The notes under the pieces are model-generated. The model had not been told where the DNA came from. It ran no database searches and saw only the letters and a list, made by a program, of their open reading frames with translations. This document shows positions 9,378 through 18,417 of a stretch of DNA of 64,000 bases, one piece after another; the stretch's first letter is position 1, and the number at the start of each line of letters is the position of its first letter. The translations under genes were made by a program, and so were the position numbers. Source of the stretch: Vibrio sinaloensis (GTDB lineage: Bacteria; Pseudomonadota; Gammaproteobacteria; Enterobacterales; Vibrionaceae); NCBI RefSeq assembly GCF_000808535.1, contig NZ_JWLV01000001.1, forward strand, positions 496,001-560,000, in the 5' to 3' direction.

Positions 9378-9766
9378 TCATGTTCTCCTTTTCTTCTGAC
9401 GTTGTTCCCAATTAAGGTTAGAAAAGAACGCTTTGATGTCAAAACCAACGAAAGTAGTAATCAGAGAGACCTGAACAATTTAATTACATGAATTTATTGG
9501 TTTTATTCATCTTAAATCAAGCTAAGTCCCATCTATCCAATTATCCAAATTGTGAGCTTGAATCCACTATTCATTTCCTCAATTACTTACCTTTGCACTG
9601 CACGCTTTTTGTCTGGATAACATGGACATGACCACAGCGCTTATAATTACTACTCAAGTCACACTTTCGTTTTCTACGCCCCCAAATACATGCAAAGGGA
9701 TGAGTAGAGAGAAGCAGCCTTGTTTTAGCCTGCGAATAACGTTGAAACGAGGAAGATGCATCTCAA
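9378..9766. other. Intergenic region upstream of the amylase operon
   Basis: About 390 bases containing the divergent promoters of the 64-residue gene and the GH13 genes. GGGATGAG near 9699 resembles the core of a MalT box, but a single copy without a spaced partner is weak. I see no obvious copy of the LysR-type operator found before malE. No gene is supported here. Confidence 0.45.
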
Positions 9767-11563
9767 ATGAAAAAAGCCAACATCTACCAAGTCTTTACCC
9801 GCCTCTTTGGCAACACCAATACCAACAATAAGCCGTGGGGAACCATCGAAGAGAATGGTGTCGGCAAGTTTAGCCACTTCTCTGACCGAGCATTAAGTGA
9901 AATTCACAAACTGGGGATCACGCATATTTGGTACACAGGTGTCATGCACCATGCACTAATCAACGACTATCGCGAGTTTGGTATCACCGATGATCACCCT
10001 TCGATAGTCAAAGGTCGTGCTGGATCTCCCTATGCCGTTAAAGACTATTATTCCGTCAACCCAGATTTGGCGGATGATCCAAGCCGTCGCAATCAAGAGT
10101 TTTATGATCTGATAGCGCGCACCCACCGTGCTGGCATGAAGGTGATTGTCGATATCGTGCCAAATCATGTCGCGCGCGTGTATCAAGGCCTGAACAACCC
10201 TGAAGGAGTGGAAGACTTTGGCGCTAGTGATGATACCTCTGTCTCCTATCGACGCGACAACAACTTCTACTATCTGCCAGAGCAAGCGTTTAAGTTGCCA
10301 AAACAACTCGCGGCAGAGCCTCCCCTTGGCGGCGAGTCACACCCGAGTAATGAAACGCCCTATACCGAGTACCCGGCCAAGTGGACAGGCAACGGCTCTC
10401 GGCTTGCCCAGCCAAATTTCGATGACTGGTATGAAACGGTCAAAGTGAACTATGGCGTTCGACCAGATGGCACAAAAGAGTTCGACACGCTACCGGACGA
10501 CTACCGCCACAAAGACCACGCTGCCCATTTTGCATTCTGGCAAGATAAGGACGTGCCTGATTCATGGAAAAAATTCCGCGATATCGCGCTGTTTTGGACC
10601 GAGAAAGGCGTCGATGGATTCCGTTACGACATGGCAGAGATGGTGCCGGTAGAGTTTTGGAGTTACATGAACGCCTGGATTAAACATCGCAATCCAGAAG
10701 CGTTTCTGATGGCAGAAGTGTATCAGCCCGATCTATATCGAGATTACATTCAACTCGGTAAAATGGATTACCTATACGACAAAGTTGACCTGTATGACTC
10801 GTTGAAAGCTGTCATGCAAGGTCATGGCTCCACGGGAGAGATTGGCCGCATCCAGCATGAGCTGCGCGATATTGAACACCATATGCTGCATTTTCTCGAC
10901 AACCATGATGAGCAGAGAATCGCCTCGCCAGAATTTGCCGGCAATGCAGAAAAAGGCAAACCTGCGATGCTTGTTTCCGCTTGCCTGTCGAGTTCACCGA
11001 CCATGATCTATTTTGGCCAAGAAGTGGGCGAACCTGGGGCTGATCTGGCTGGATTTGGCCAGCCCTCACGTACTTCAATCTTTGATTACATCGGCGTACC
11101 ACACCACCAGCGTTGGATGAATGATGGCGCCTTTGATGGTGGCCAGTTGAGCGCAAGTGAACGAGATCTGCGACACTTCTATCAAACCCTACTCAATCTT
11201 GCTCATCAAAGCCCTGCACTGTGTGGCGATTACCATGACTTGTACGCAGCCAACTATGACAATTTCGCCCCGATGCAAGACAAGCTGTATGCCTTTGCAC
11301 GCTCCTCTGCTAAACAAAAACTGGTGCTAGTCGCCAACTTTTGTGACCAAAATGGGCGTTCACTTTCACTGATACTGCCACCGGAGGTTATCAGCTCTTG
11401 GCAGCTTTGCGATGGAGACTACAACTGTATTGACCGCCTGAGTGACACTCATTACACCTTAAAAGTCACCGGTGGTCAGGGTGCGATCGAGGCTGAGTTG
11501 CCCCCTTTGGCGAGCCTGTTTCTAGAAATTGACGTTTCACCTAGCGAGGAGTGCCCAGCATGA
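9767..11563 (+). CDS. GH13 alpha-amylase family enzyme
   Basis: A 598-residue glycoside hydrolase of family 13 without an obvious signal peptide, so probably cytoplasmic. The four GH13 regions are intact: VDIVPNH (Asp129), FRYDMAEM with nucleophile Asp288, MAEVYQ with acid/base Glu317, and LDNHDEQR with Asp381. The N-terminus (MKKANIYQVFTRLFG...) begins directly in the barrel, and a C-terminal beta domain follows from about residue 490. It would cleave alpha-glucan or maltodextrin. Its stop overlaps the next GH13 gene, so the two are translated together. Exact bond preference cannot be deduced. The gene belongs to a region with malE and an oligo-1,6-glucosidase, consistent with maltodextrin breakdown. 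Confidence 0.92.
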   Translation: MKKANIYQVFTRLFGNTNTNNKPWGTIEENGVGKFSHFSDRALSEIHKLGITHIWYTGVMHHALINDYREFGITDDHPSIVKGRAGSPYAVKDYYSVNPDLADDPSRRNQEFYDLIARTHRAGMKVIVDIVPNHVARVYQGLNNPEGVEDFGASDDTSVSYRRDNNFYYLPEQAFKLPKQLAAEPPLGGESHPSNETPYTEYPAKWTGNGSRLAQPNFDDWYETVKVNYGVRPDGTKEFDTLPDDYRHKDHAAHFAFWQDKDVPDSWKKFRDIALFWTEKGVDGFRYDMAEMVPVEFWSYMNAWIKHRNPEAFLMAEVYQPDLYRDYIQLGKMDYLYDKVDLYDSLKAVMQGHGSTGEIGRIQHELRDIEHHMLHFLDNHDEQRIASPEFAGNAEKGKPAMLVSACLSSSPTMIYFGQEVGEPGADLAGFGQPSRTSIFDYIGVPHHQRWMNDGAFDGGQLSASERDLRHFYQTLLNLAHQSPALCGDYHDLYAANYDNFAPMQDKLYAFARSSAKQKLVLVANFCDQNGRSLSLILPPEVISSWQLCDGDYNCIDRLSDTHYTLKVTGGQGAIEAELPPLASLFLEIDVSPSEECPA

Positions 11564-13413
11564 CGCAACCTTTTATTTTTCATGGTCAATCTTCAGACTG
11601 GGTAAGTCGACATGACCAGAAGCTGACCGTCAGACTCGCGGTCGAAAAAACCGCGGCATTCAACAAAATTGTTGTCCGCCATGAACCAGACAACGAAGAA
11701 TACCTCGTCGAGATGACGCTTAGCGGCGAAACAGAGCACCTCAACTACTGGACAGCAACCTTTGAGCTCAATAGCGACCGAGCCATGACTCACTATGTGT
11801 TTAAGCTCGTCGCAGACAACCATCAATACTGGCTGGATGGCAAAGGAGTGAGCCAACGTGTCCCGAGTAAGGAAACTCACTTTAAATTCAACGCCGAACA
11901 TCAACCACCAGAATGGGTAAGTGAGCAGGTTTTCTATCAGATATTTCCTGATCGCTTTTGCAATGGCAATCCTGATATCAGCGTGAAAGATGGCGAATAC
12001 CTTGTCTCTGGCGGTCATAAGTCGGTCACCTCAAAAGCGTGGGGCTCGCCTGTCGACACAGAAAATGGCTACGGTGGATGCGAGTTTTACGGCGGTGACT
12101 TGTATGGTGTTGAGCAAAAACTCGATTACCTACAAGCGCTTGGCGTCAGCGCCTTATACCTTAATCCTATCTTTACGGCGCCAAGCAATCACAAGTACGA
12201 CACGTCAGATTACACGCAAGTCGACCCACATCTCGGCACCAACGAACATTTCGCCAGCTTGTGTGAAAAACTCCACCAACGAGATATGAAAATCATGCTG
12301 GATGCGGTGTTCAACCACACATCGACTGAGCATCCTTGGTTTAACTTGCAAGGGCTTAGCCCGGCGACAGGCGCATACCAAAGCGTTGACTCTCCTTACC
12401 GTCACTACTACTTCTTTGATGGAGAGAGCCAAAACTACATTGGCTGGAAAGGCATACGCTCTCTACCCGTGTTGAACTTTGAGCATCCCGAAGTGCGCGA
12501 TTATATCTACCAAGGGGAAGACGCTGTCATCAAACATTGGCTCAAACCACCTTACTGCATTGACGGTTGGCGATTTGATGTAATACACATGCTAGGCGAA
12601 GGTGAAGGCGCGAAAAACAACGCGCATTATGTCAAAGCCTTCCGACAATCCGCGAAAGACGTAAACCCCGATTGTTATGTCTTGGGCGAGCACTTTTTTG
12701 AAGCGACCCAATGGCTGCAAGGCGATCAAGAAGACGGCGCCATGAACTACTATGGATTCGCCCACCCCGTTCGAGCGCTGTTGGCTCAGCTTGATATCTC
12801 GTTTGATCCGATTCAACTCTCGGTCGGCGATTTCCTTGATTGGCAAGCCGAGGCTCGCGCCAAGATCCCGTGGCACAACCAACTGTCGCAGCTCAATCAA
12901 CTTGATAGCCACGACACCGCTCGATTCCTTGAGCTAGTGAAAGACGATCCACGCCGCTTCAAATTGGCGGCGACCCTACTCTTTGGTTACGTGGGCACGC
13001 CTTGCCTCTACTACGGGACAGAACTTGGTATGATGGGCAGCCATGATCCGGACAACCGACGCTGCATGCCTTGGGACACCGTTGAAAACAACTCGTATCT
13101 TGCTTTCTTCAAGCAACTGATTGCGCTGCGGCTATCAAATCCGGCATTGCAAAAAGGTGACTATATTCCGCTCTATCAAGACAACGAGAGTTTTGTTTTT
13201 GCCCGCCAGCTTGGCGACAACACGGTAATCAACGGCTTTAACCTTTCTGACACACCAAAGACACTCTCTATCGACTTATGGAAAACCGCTGTAACCGACG
13301 GTGAGTTTATCTCTTCGCTCTCAGGGCAAAAAACATCGGCTTGTAACGGTCAACTCCCCCTTACCCTTTCACCCATGTCTGGCGATCTGTTGGCTTTGCA
13401 ACGGGGTAGTTAG
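11560..13413 (+). CDS. GH13 neopullulanase/cyclomaltodextrinase-like enzyme
   Basis: A 617-residue GH13 enzyme with an N-terminal beta domain of about 115 residues (CBM34-like, as in neopullulanase, cyclomaltodextrinase and MalZ) before the barrel that opens with VFYQIFPDRF. Catalytic regions are DAVFNHTS (Asp248), GWRFDVIHM with nucleophile Asp340, LGEHFF with acid/base Glu377, and DSHDT with Asp452. ATG 11560 is preferred to the GTG at 11551: GAGGAG is correctly spaced and the ATGA overlaps the stop of the previous gene. It probably hydrolyses cyclodextrins or short branched maltodextrins in the cytoplasm. MalZ-type maltodextrin glucosidase is the main alternative. Confidence 0.9.
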   Translation: MTQPFIFHGQSSDWVSRHDQKLTVRLAVEKTAAFNKIVVRHEPDNEEYLVEMTLSGETEHLNYWTATFELNSDRAMTHYVFKLVADNHQYWLDGKGVSQRVPSKETHFKFNAEHQPPEWVSEQVFYQIFPDRFCNGNPDISVKDGEYLVSGGHKSVTSKAWGSPVDTENGYGGCEFYGGDLYGVEQKLDYLQALGVSALYLNPIFTAPSNHKYDTSDYTQVDPHLGTNEHFASLCEKLHQRDMKIMLDAVFNHTSTEHPWFNLQGLSPATGAYQSVDSPYRHYYFFDGESQNYIGWKGIRSLPVLNFEHPEVRDYIYQGEDAVIKHWLKPPYCIDGWRFDVIHMLGEGEGAKNNAHYVKAFRQSAKDVNPDCYVLGEHFFEATQWLQGDQEDGAMNYYGFAHPVRALLAQLDISFDPIQLSVGDFLDWQAEARAKIPWHNQLSQLNQLDSHDTARFLELVKDDPRRFKLAATLLFGYVGTPCLYYGTELGMMGSHDPDNRRCMPWDTVENNSYLAFFKQLIALRLSNPALQKGDYIPLYQDNESFVFARQLGDNTVINGFNLSDTPKTLSIDLWKTAVTDGEFISSLSGQKTSACNGQLPLTLSPMSGDLLALQRGS

Positions 13414-13440
13414 AGTTCACATAAATCGGTATTGATATAA

Positions 13441-13470
13441 ACGGCGCAACCTAATCAGTGCGCCGTTTTT
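13441..13470 (+). terminator. Rho-independent terminator after the two GH13 genes
   Basis: Stem ACGGCGCA / TGCGCCGT with a 10-base loop, followed immediately by TTTTTGTT. It lies 27 bases after the stop of the neopullulanase-like gene and before the malE promoter. Confidence 0.88.
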
Positions 13471-13500
13471 GTTGTATATATGAGCTCAAGCCCTCGTTGA

Positions 13501-13543
13501 TATAGATTTTTCCTATAACTGACTATCGATTATCTATTTTTGT
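13501..13543. promoter_or_regulatory. Probable LysR-type operator upstream of malE
   Basis: The segment starting TATAGATTTTTCCTATAAC contains T-N11-A with dyad ATAG-N7-CTAT, the general LysR-family recognition form. The same segment recurs at 15811-15856 between the lysR gene and the oligo-1,6-glucosidase: 17 of the first 19 bases are identical, and both copies end in TATTTTTGT. Two matching copies flanking one regulator gene make it a strong candidate for that regulator's site. Confidence 0.65.
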
Positions 13544-13596
13544 TTTATATGCATTGGGTTTAGATTATCTGCAAACCTAAACAAGGATTGATAATA

Positions 13597-14775
13597 ATGA
13601 AAAAGTTCGTGAAACCTCTTTCTCTCGTCGCTCTTGCTATTATGGCAGCGAGCCCTGTTGCTGCCATGACCGAAGGTGAAATCACTATCTGGATCAATGG
13701 TGACAAAAGCTACGAAGGCCTAGCCAAAATCGGTAAACAGTTTGAAGAAGATACTGGCGTAAAAGTGATCGTTCAGCACCCAGAATCACTGGAAGCTCGT
13801 TTTGAAAAAGTGGCAGCAAAAGGCATGGGCCCAGACATCATCTTTTGGGCACACGATCGCTTCGGGGGTTATGCAGAAGCTGGCCTTTTGAAAGAAATCA
13901 ATCCGAGTAAAGAATTCAAAGATAAGCTGGTCGACTTTAGCTGGGATGCCGTCACCGTGAATGGTAAGTTGATGGGCTACCCGATGGCGATTGAAGCACC
14001 ATCGCTTATCTACAACAAAGACCTACTGCCAGAGCCACCGAAAACATGGGAAGAGTTGGCAGACATCCACAAGAAGATGCAAGCACAAAACAAAACCGCC
14101 ATCATGTGGGATGTGAAAAACGCCTACTTCACTTGGCCAATGATTTCATCGGGCGGCGCATACGCATTTGAAAAAGTCGATGGCGGCTACAACGGTGCGA
14201 AAACAGGCGTAAACAACGAAGCCGGTGTCAAAGGCTTGCAGTTCCTTGTTGATATGGTCGACCAAGGCGTCGTTAACCCAGACATGGATTACTCGGTTTC
14301 TGAAGCGGCATTTAGCAAAGGCGAAGCTGCCATGACCATTAACGGCCCTTGGTCTTGGGGTAACTTAGACAAGATGGGCGTGAACTACGGCGTTGCCGTT
14401 CTACCGACATTAAACGGTGGTAAAGGGAACCCATTTGTCGGTGTATTGAGCGCAGGCATCAACGCAGCAAGCCCGAATGGCGATCTAGCGGTAGAGTTTT
14501 TAGAGAACTACCTGTTTGTCGATGAAGCATTGAAAACCATGAATGATGACAAGCCACTGGGCGCGGTGACACTGAAGTCTTTCCAAGCCATTTTAGAGAA
14601 AGATGACCGCATTAAAGCGACCATGACCAACGCCGAGAATGGCGAGATCATGCCTAACATTCCGCAAATGACGGCTTACTGGTTCGCAGAAGGAGCGGCC
14701 ATCGACAACGCAATGCAAGGTAAACAGACGGTAAAAGAAGCACTCGATACCGCCGCTAAGCAGATCGTTAACTAA
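13597..14775 (+). CDS. malE: Maltose/maltodextrin periplasmic binding protein
   Basis: A 392-residue homologue of E. coli MalE. It has a signal peptide ([18 protein letters not shown]...AAM) and then the hallmark segments [57 protein letters not shown] and [10 protein letters not shown]. The ATG at 13597 is chosen over the in-frame TTG at 13588 because AAGGA at 13583-13587 is correctly spaced from it. It would deliver maltodextrins to a MalFGK2 importer, yet no malF, malG or malK lies in this window, so it is an orphan here and must rely on a permease encoded elsewhere. It sits beside a LysR gene and shares an operator-like sequence with that gene's promoter region. Confidence 0.96.
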   Translation: MKKFVKPLSLVALAIMAASPVAAMTEGEITIWINGDKSYEGLAKIGKQFEEDTGVKVIVQHPESLEARFEKVAAKGMGPDIIFWAHDRFGGYAEAGLLKEINPSKEFKDKLVDFSWDAVTVNGKLMGYPMAIEAPSLIYNKDLLPEPPKTWEELADIHKKMQAQNKTAIMWDVKNAYFTWPMISSGGAYAFEKVDGGYNGAKTGVNNEAGVKGLQFLVDMVDQGVVNPDMDYSVSEAAFSKGEAAMTINGPWSWGNLDKMGVNYGVAVLPTLNGGKGNPFVGVLSAGINAASPNGDLAVEFLENYLFVDEALKTMNDDKPLGAVTLKSFQAILEKDDRIKATMTNAENGEIMPNIPQMTAYWFAEGAAIDNAMQGKQTVKEALDTAAKQIVN

Positions 14776-14810
14776 TTCGTACACCAATACTGTTTTTCAT
14801 TGAAACCAAA

Positions 14811-14832
14811 CTCAGCGCGTTACAGCGCTGAG
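14811..14832. other. Hairpin in the malE 3' untranslated region
   Basis: A perfect 8-bp inverted repeat CTCAGCGC / GCGCTGAG with a 6-base loop, 35 bases after the malE stop. No T-run follows, so it is not a classical terminator; a true terminator lies 30 bases further on. It may protect the malE mRNA from 3' exonucleases. Confidence 0.5.
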
Positions 14833-14861
14833 GGCGGAATGTCCTTTTGTTCAATACCTTA

Positions 14862-14888
14862 CCGGAGTTTATGCTCCGGCTTTTTTTG
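14862..14888 (+). terminator. Terminator of malE, overlapping the lysR 3' end
   Basis: Stem CCGGAG / CTCCGG with a 6-base loop followed by CTTTTTTTG. It reads on the plus strand for malE. The stop codon of the convergent lysR gene (14869-14871) lies in its loop. Confidence 0.85.
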
Positions 14889-15765
14889 TAATCAATTCAA
14901 TCAAAGCCGTGGTTGGCTCTGTCAATGTTCCCACTTTGGTGTAGATGCCGACTTGCCCCAACTGGTCTTTGTTGAGCCAAAGCTGCACCAGTCCTTGTTC
15001 GGCTAACTCTTCGGCAATCTTGGAGGTATATGGCATGATCGCATCGCTCATTTTCACCATATCGATGCTGGCAGAAAGTGAGTCCATCTCGTAAATCACC
15101 CGTGTCTCTTGAGCCGCCACGGTAAAGAGCTCTGCCCCTTCTTCCGTTAACACGTCACCATGACGAGCGTGATCAGGTGTCACTTTAAGTAATGGGTAGT
15201 GGTGCGCCTGCTCTTCAACCTCTTTGACTTCGAGCAATGGGTGGTCAGGTCGCACATACCATGCTTCATGCTCTTGAAATAACGGGATAAACCTGACTCG
15301 ATAGCGGCTATTGATGCCGTTGATCTCATGACCAACAAAAAGATCGATATCATCGTTAACGAGGTGGTGCAACATCGACAATCCATTACCAAATTCAATG
15401 TGCATCGAGCTCGCTGGGTATTGCTGACAAAATGCCTGCATCGCGTCTGCCGCAAAACAGTTCCACCAAGCCTCACCAACGCCCAGTTTCACTTTTCCGC
15501 CACTGCGCATTCGCATGTCTGCCAGTTGGTGAATCATCTGATTGTGCTTTTCTTGCACCTCTTGCACATAGCGAAAGTAAACCCAGCCGTATTCGGTCAG
15601 CTCTACCCCCTTGGAGCGCCGAATAAATAAGTCGGCACCGAGCTGCTGCTCCAACTTTTTAATCGCCGTAGTTAGCGAAGGTTGGCTAATAAACAGCTTG
15701 TCCGCAGCAGCTTTAATACTGCCTTGGCGAGCAACTTCATAAAAATAGCGGTATTGCTTATCCAT
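14869..15765 (-). CDS. LysR-family regulator of the maltodextrin region
   Basis: A 298-residue LysR-type regulator. The winged HTH is at residues 1-60 (FYEVARQGSIKAAADKLF, SQPSLTTAIKKLEQQLG), then a linker helix and an effector domain from about residue 90 (KVKLGVGEAWWNCF...). The C-terminal residues overlap the malE terminator. It is divergent from the oligo-1,6-glucosidase gene and convergent with malE. Both of those promoters carry the same T-N11-A-containing sequence, so it probably controls itself, malE and the glucosidase, possibly in response to a maltodextrin-derived signal. In E. coli this role belongs to MalT, a different family. The effector is not known. Confidence 0.9.
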   Translation of the reverse strand: MDKQYRYFYEVARQGSIKAAADKLFISQPSLTTAIKKLEQQLGADLFIRRSKGVELTEYGWVYFRYVQEVQEKHNQMIHQLADMRMRSGGKVKLGVGEAWWNCFAADAMQAFCQQYPASSMHIEFGNGLSMLHHLVNDDIDLFVGHEINGINSRYRVRFIPLFQEHEAWYVRPDHPLLEVKEVEEQAHHYPLLKVTPDHARHGDVLTEEGAELFTVAAQETRVIYEMDSLSASIDMVKMSDAIMPYTSKIAEELAEQGLVQLWLNKDQLGQVGIYTKVGTLTEPTTALIELITKKAGA

Positions 15766-15810
15766 TTTCTATATCACCACACATATTATCGGGCTAAGGT
15801 TAACGTTTGG

Positions 15811-15856
15811 TATTGATTTTTTCTATAACCAGATTCAAAGATTCAATTATTTTTGT
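15811..15856. promoter_or_regulatory. Probable LysR-type operator in the lysR/glucosidase divergon
   Basis: Second copy of the sequence seen upstream of malE (13501-13543). It starts TATTGATTTTTTCTATAAC with T15813-N11-A15825 and ends TATTTTTGT, and is three bases longer than the other copy in the middle. It lies between the start codons of the divergent genes, where LysR regulators usually bind for autoregulation. Confidence 0.65.
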
Positions 15857-15914
15857 CGCAAAATGTCGGCTATAGTCATCATCAGTTTCTATTTGATTGA
15901 AAAGGTATAGAGCA

Positions 15915-17546
15915 ATGGAACAACGTTGGTGGCATAACAGTGTCGTCTATCAAATTTATCCACGTAGCTTTTGTGACTCCAACGGAGATGGCATTGGCGA
16001 TCTACAAGGCATCATCAGCAAACTCGACTATTTAGAGCAGTTGGGTGTCGACGTTGTCTGGCTCTCACCAGTGTATCAATCCCCGATGGATGACAATGGT
16101 TACGACATTTCCGATTACCAAGCCATCGCACCCGAATTTGGTACCATGGACAACATGCGAGCACTGCTTGATCAAGCCAAGCAGCGCGGGATTCGTATCG
16201 TGATGGATTTGGTGGTTAACCACACCTCTGACGAACACCCTTGGTTTGTGGAAGCCAAGGCGAACCCAGACAGCGACTATCGTGATTTCTACATCTGGCG
16301 TGATGCAAACCCTGATGGCAGCGCCCCAAGCGACATTGGCTCCATTTTTGGTGGTAGCGCATGGCAATGGGACGAAGAAATTCAGCAGTACTATTTCCAT
16401 CTTTTTTCCAAGCGCCAGCCAGACCTTAACTGGGAAAACCCTGCCGTACATAACAAAGTCTTTGACATGATGAACTGGTGGATTGACCAAGGTATTGGTG
16501 GGTTCCGTTTGGATGTCATTGACCTGATTGGCAAAGAAGTCGACAAAGGCATCACTGGCAACGGTGAAAGATTGCACCCGCTATTGAAGCAAATGAATCA
16601 AGCCACATTCGGCGATAAAGATCTTTTAACCGTCGGCGAAACATGGGGAGCCACACCCGAAATCGCCAAGCTGTACAGCAACCCTGAGCGCAATGAACTC
16701 TCGATGGTGTTCCAATTCGAACACATTACGCTTACTTGGCAAGATGGGGATAAATGGCAACCTAAGCCGCTGGATTTGGTCGAGTTCAAGCAGGTGCTCA
16801 CCAAGTGGCAAGTTGAGTTGAAAAACGAAGGCTGGAACTCGCTGTTTTGGAACAACCACGATCTGCCGCGTGTGGTGTCTAAATACGGGTGCGAGAACGA
16901 GTACCGCGTGAAGTCGGCGAAAATGCTCGCCACAACGTTGCACTTTATGAAAGGAACGCCTTACATCTATCAAGGTGAAGAGATCGGTATGACCAATGTC
17001 GCCTTTGACTCACTCGAGCAATACAAAGACATTGAGACGCTCAATTTCTACAAAGTCAAAACCGAGTCTGGTGTGAGCCACGAACATATGATGCAGGCAA
17101 TCCATGAAAATGGCCGTGATAACGCCCGCACGCCGATGCATTGGAACAGCGACAACCACGCTGGCTTCACCACAGGTACGCCTTGGATAGAACTCAACCC
17201 GAACTATCCAGAAATCAATGTTGCTGATGCGCTTGAAGATAAAGCGTCCATTTTCTACCACTACAAACAGCTCATTGCGCTGCGCAAATCGCACCCGGTG
17301 ATTGTCTACGGTGACTTCATTCCTCTGCTTGAAAACGATCCTCAGGTGTTTGCGTATGAGCGAAAAGACAGCCATCAACACATCGTGGTGATTAACAATT
17401 TCAGCAACCAAACGGTTGAACTCAGTTTACCTGCCCATTTGGTTGAGCAAGAGTGTGAAACGCTAATCAGCAACCATCAACACTTAAACAGATTGCCAGC
17501 ACGCTATTCGTTGACCCCTTACGAGTCAATCGCCGTCAAACTATAG
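15915..17546 (+). CDS. Oligo-1,6-glucosidase-type alpha-glucosidase (GH13)
   Basis: A 543-residue cytoplasmic GH13 enzyme starting WWHNSVVYQIYPRSFCDSNG, typical of oligo-1,6-glucosidase, trehalose-6-phosphate hydrolase and dextran glucosidase. Catalytic regions are MDLVVNHTSDEHPWF (Asp98), FRLDVIDLIG with nucleophile Asp200, VGETWG with acid/base Glu242, and NHDLPR with Asp316. The residue after the nucleophile is Val, which in this group goes with alpha-1,6 rather than alpha-1,4 specificity (family knowledge). ATG 15915 is chosen over TTG 15897 because AAAGG at 15901-15905 is well spaced. It would remove the alpha-1,6 branches left by the other two GH13 enzymes. No phosphotransferase gene is nearby, arguing against a trehalose-phosphate role. 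Confidence 0.92.
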   Translation: MEQRWWHNSVVYQIYPRSFCDSNGDGIGDLQGIISKLDYLEQLGVDVVWLSPVYQSPMDDNGYDISDYQAIAPEFGTMDNMRALLDQAKQRGIRIVMDLVVNHTSDEHPWFVEAKANPDSDYRDFYIWRDANPDGSAPSDIGSIFGGSAWQWDEEIQQYYFHLFSKRQPDLNWENPAVHNKVFDMMNWWIDQGIGGFRLDVIDLIGKEVDKGITGNGERLHPLLKQMNQATFGDKDLLTVGETWGATPEIAKLYSNPERNELSMVFQFEHITLTWQDGDKWQPKPLDLVEFKQVLTKWQVELKNEGWNSLFWNNHDLPRVVSKYGCENEYRVKSAKMLATTLHFMKGTPYIYQGEEIGMTNVAFDSLEQYKDIETLNFYKVKTESGVSHEHMMQAIHENGRDNARTPMHWNSDNHAGFTTGTPWIELNPNYPEINVADALEDKASIFYHYKQLIALRKSHPVIVYGDFIPLLENDPQVFAYERKDSHQHIVVINNFSNQTVELSLPAHLVEQECETLISNHQHLNRLPARYSLTPYESIAVKL

Positions 17547-17556
17547 AAATAAAAAA

Positions 17557-17592
17557 CAGGATATAAGCCGCGTGCTTATATCCTGCCTTTTC
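17557..17592. terminator. Bidirectional terminator between convergent genes
   Basis: Perfect 12-bp stem CAGGATATAAGC / GCTTATATCCTG with a 5-base loop. CCTTTTCC follows on the plus strand and a TTTTTT run on the minus strand. It serves the glucosidase and the convergent LytTR regulator gene. Confidence 0.85.
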
Positions 17593-17606
17593 CATCCCCT
17601 TTTGTA

Positions 17607-18398
17607 CTACCAGCAAGTGTTAAACTTGGCTTGCATCGCCCGACTGACAGGTAGCTTTTCACCGCCCACTATCACTACCATCTTGCCGGTAAACTCCTTT
17701 TTGACTCGCTCTATAGCTGACACATTGACAATGGTTGAACGATGAATCTGCCAGAACTGGTCTGGATCTAACTGAGTCAGTAACTCTTTGAGGGAGGTTC
17801 GCAAAACGTACTCGACGGTTTTGTTTTGCTCCTGCTGGAACAAAGACACATACTTATCTTCGGCTTTAAAATAGAGCACTTCTGAAACCGAAATAAGGTG
17901 AATGTCCTCCCCTTTGCTGGCTCGAATCCAACTCAGGTAGTTGGGTGTTTTTTGCTCAGCAAGCTGCTGCATCTGTTGAAACAGCGCCTGCATATCGGGC
18001 GCTTGAGCCGTTGCATCAACACTAAATTTTTGTTTAAGCCGAGCAACACACTGCTCCAGCCTCGTTTCCGACAAAGGCTTGAGCAAATAATCCGCGGCAT
18101 TGTTTTCAAAGGCTTGCACCGCGTACTCATCGTAAGCGGTAACAAACACAACCGTTGTCGCGCTATTATTTTCCATCAAACGTTTCGCCGCCTGCATCCC
18201 ATCGCATTTCGGCATGCGGATATCCAAAAATGCGATGGTCGGTTGGTGAGCCTCAATTAACTCAAGTGCCTGCTCGCCATTTTCCGCTAAGCCTTTTATT
18301 TCTAGTTCAGGCCAAACATCGGCTAAGGCTTTATCCAAATGAAAACGAAGCAAAGGTTCATCGTCAGCAATAATGGCAGTGAGCGGTGTTTGGCTCAT
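17607..18398 (-). CDS. LytTR-family response regulator
   Basis: A 263-residue response regulator. The receiver domain (1-125) has the acidic pocket Asp12/Asp13, phospho-acceptor Asp59 in AFLDIRMP, Thr87 in FVTAYD and Lys107 in LLKPLS. A LytTR DNA-binding domain follows from about residue 160 to the end, with FWQIHRSTIVN and LPVSR. LytTR domains bind pairs of direct repeats. It is the last gene of the minus-strand envelope operon and the partner of the LytS-like kinase at 18716-19753. A MITE-like element lies between the two, so its expression may now depend on read-through or on a promoter in the element. Three LytTR-like direct repeats lie upstream of the operon's first gene (24432-24481). 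Confidence 0.93.
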   Translation of the reverse strand: MSQTPLTAIIADDEPLLRFHLDKALADVWPELEIKGLAENGEQALELIEAHQPTIAFLDIRMPKCDGMQAAKRLMENNSATTVVFVTAYDEYAVQAFENNAADYLLKPLSETRLEQCVARLKQKFSVDATAQAPDMQALFQQMQQLAEQKTPNYLSWIRASKGEDIHLISVSEVLYFKAEDKYVSLFQQEQNKTVEYVLRTSLKELLTQLDPDQFWQIHRSTIVNVSAIERVKKEFTGKMVVIVGGEKLPVSRAMQAKFNTCW

Positions 18399-18417
18399 AG
18401 CAGATACTCCATTTATT

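Noticed and set aside
9697..9706. MalT-box-like GGGATGAG upstream of the amylase gene
   Set aside because: Only one copy is seen and MalT needs spaced repeats; the chance of such an 8-mer in 390 bases is not negligible.
9622..9831. Short plus-strand frame before the amylase gene
   Set aside because: It overlaps the amylase start in another frame and looks like non-coding sequence translated by chance.
11551..11560. GTG start at 11551 for the neopullulanase-like gene
   Set aside because: The ATG at 11560 has a correctly spaced GAGGAG and overlaps the previous stop as ATGA; the GTG would leave only the distal part of that site.
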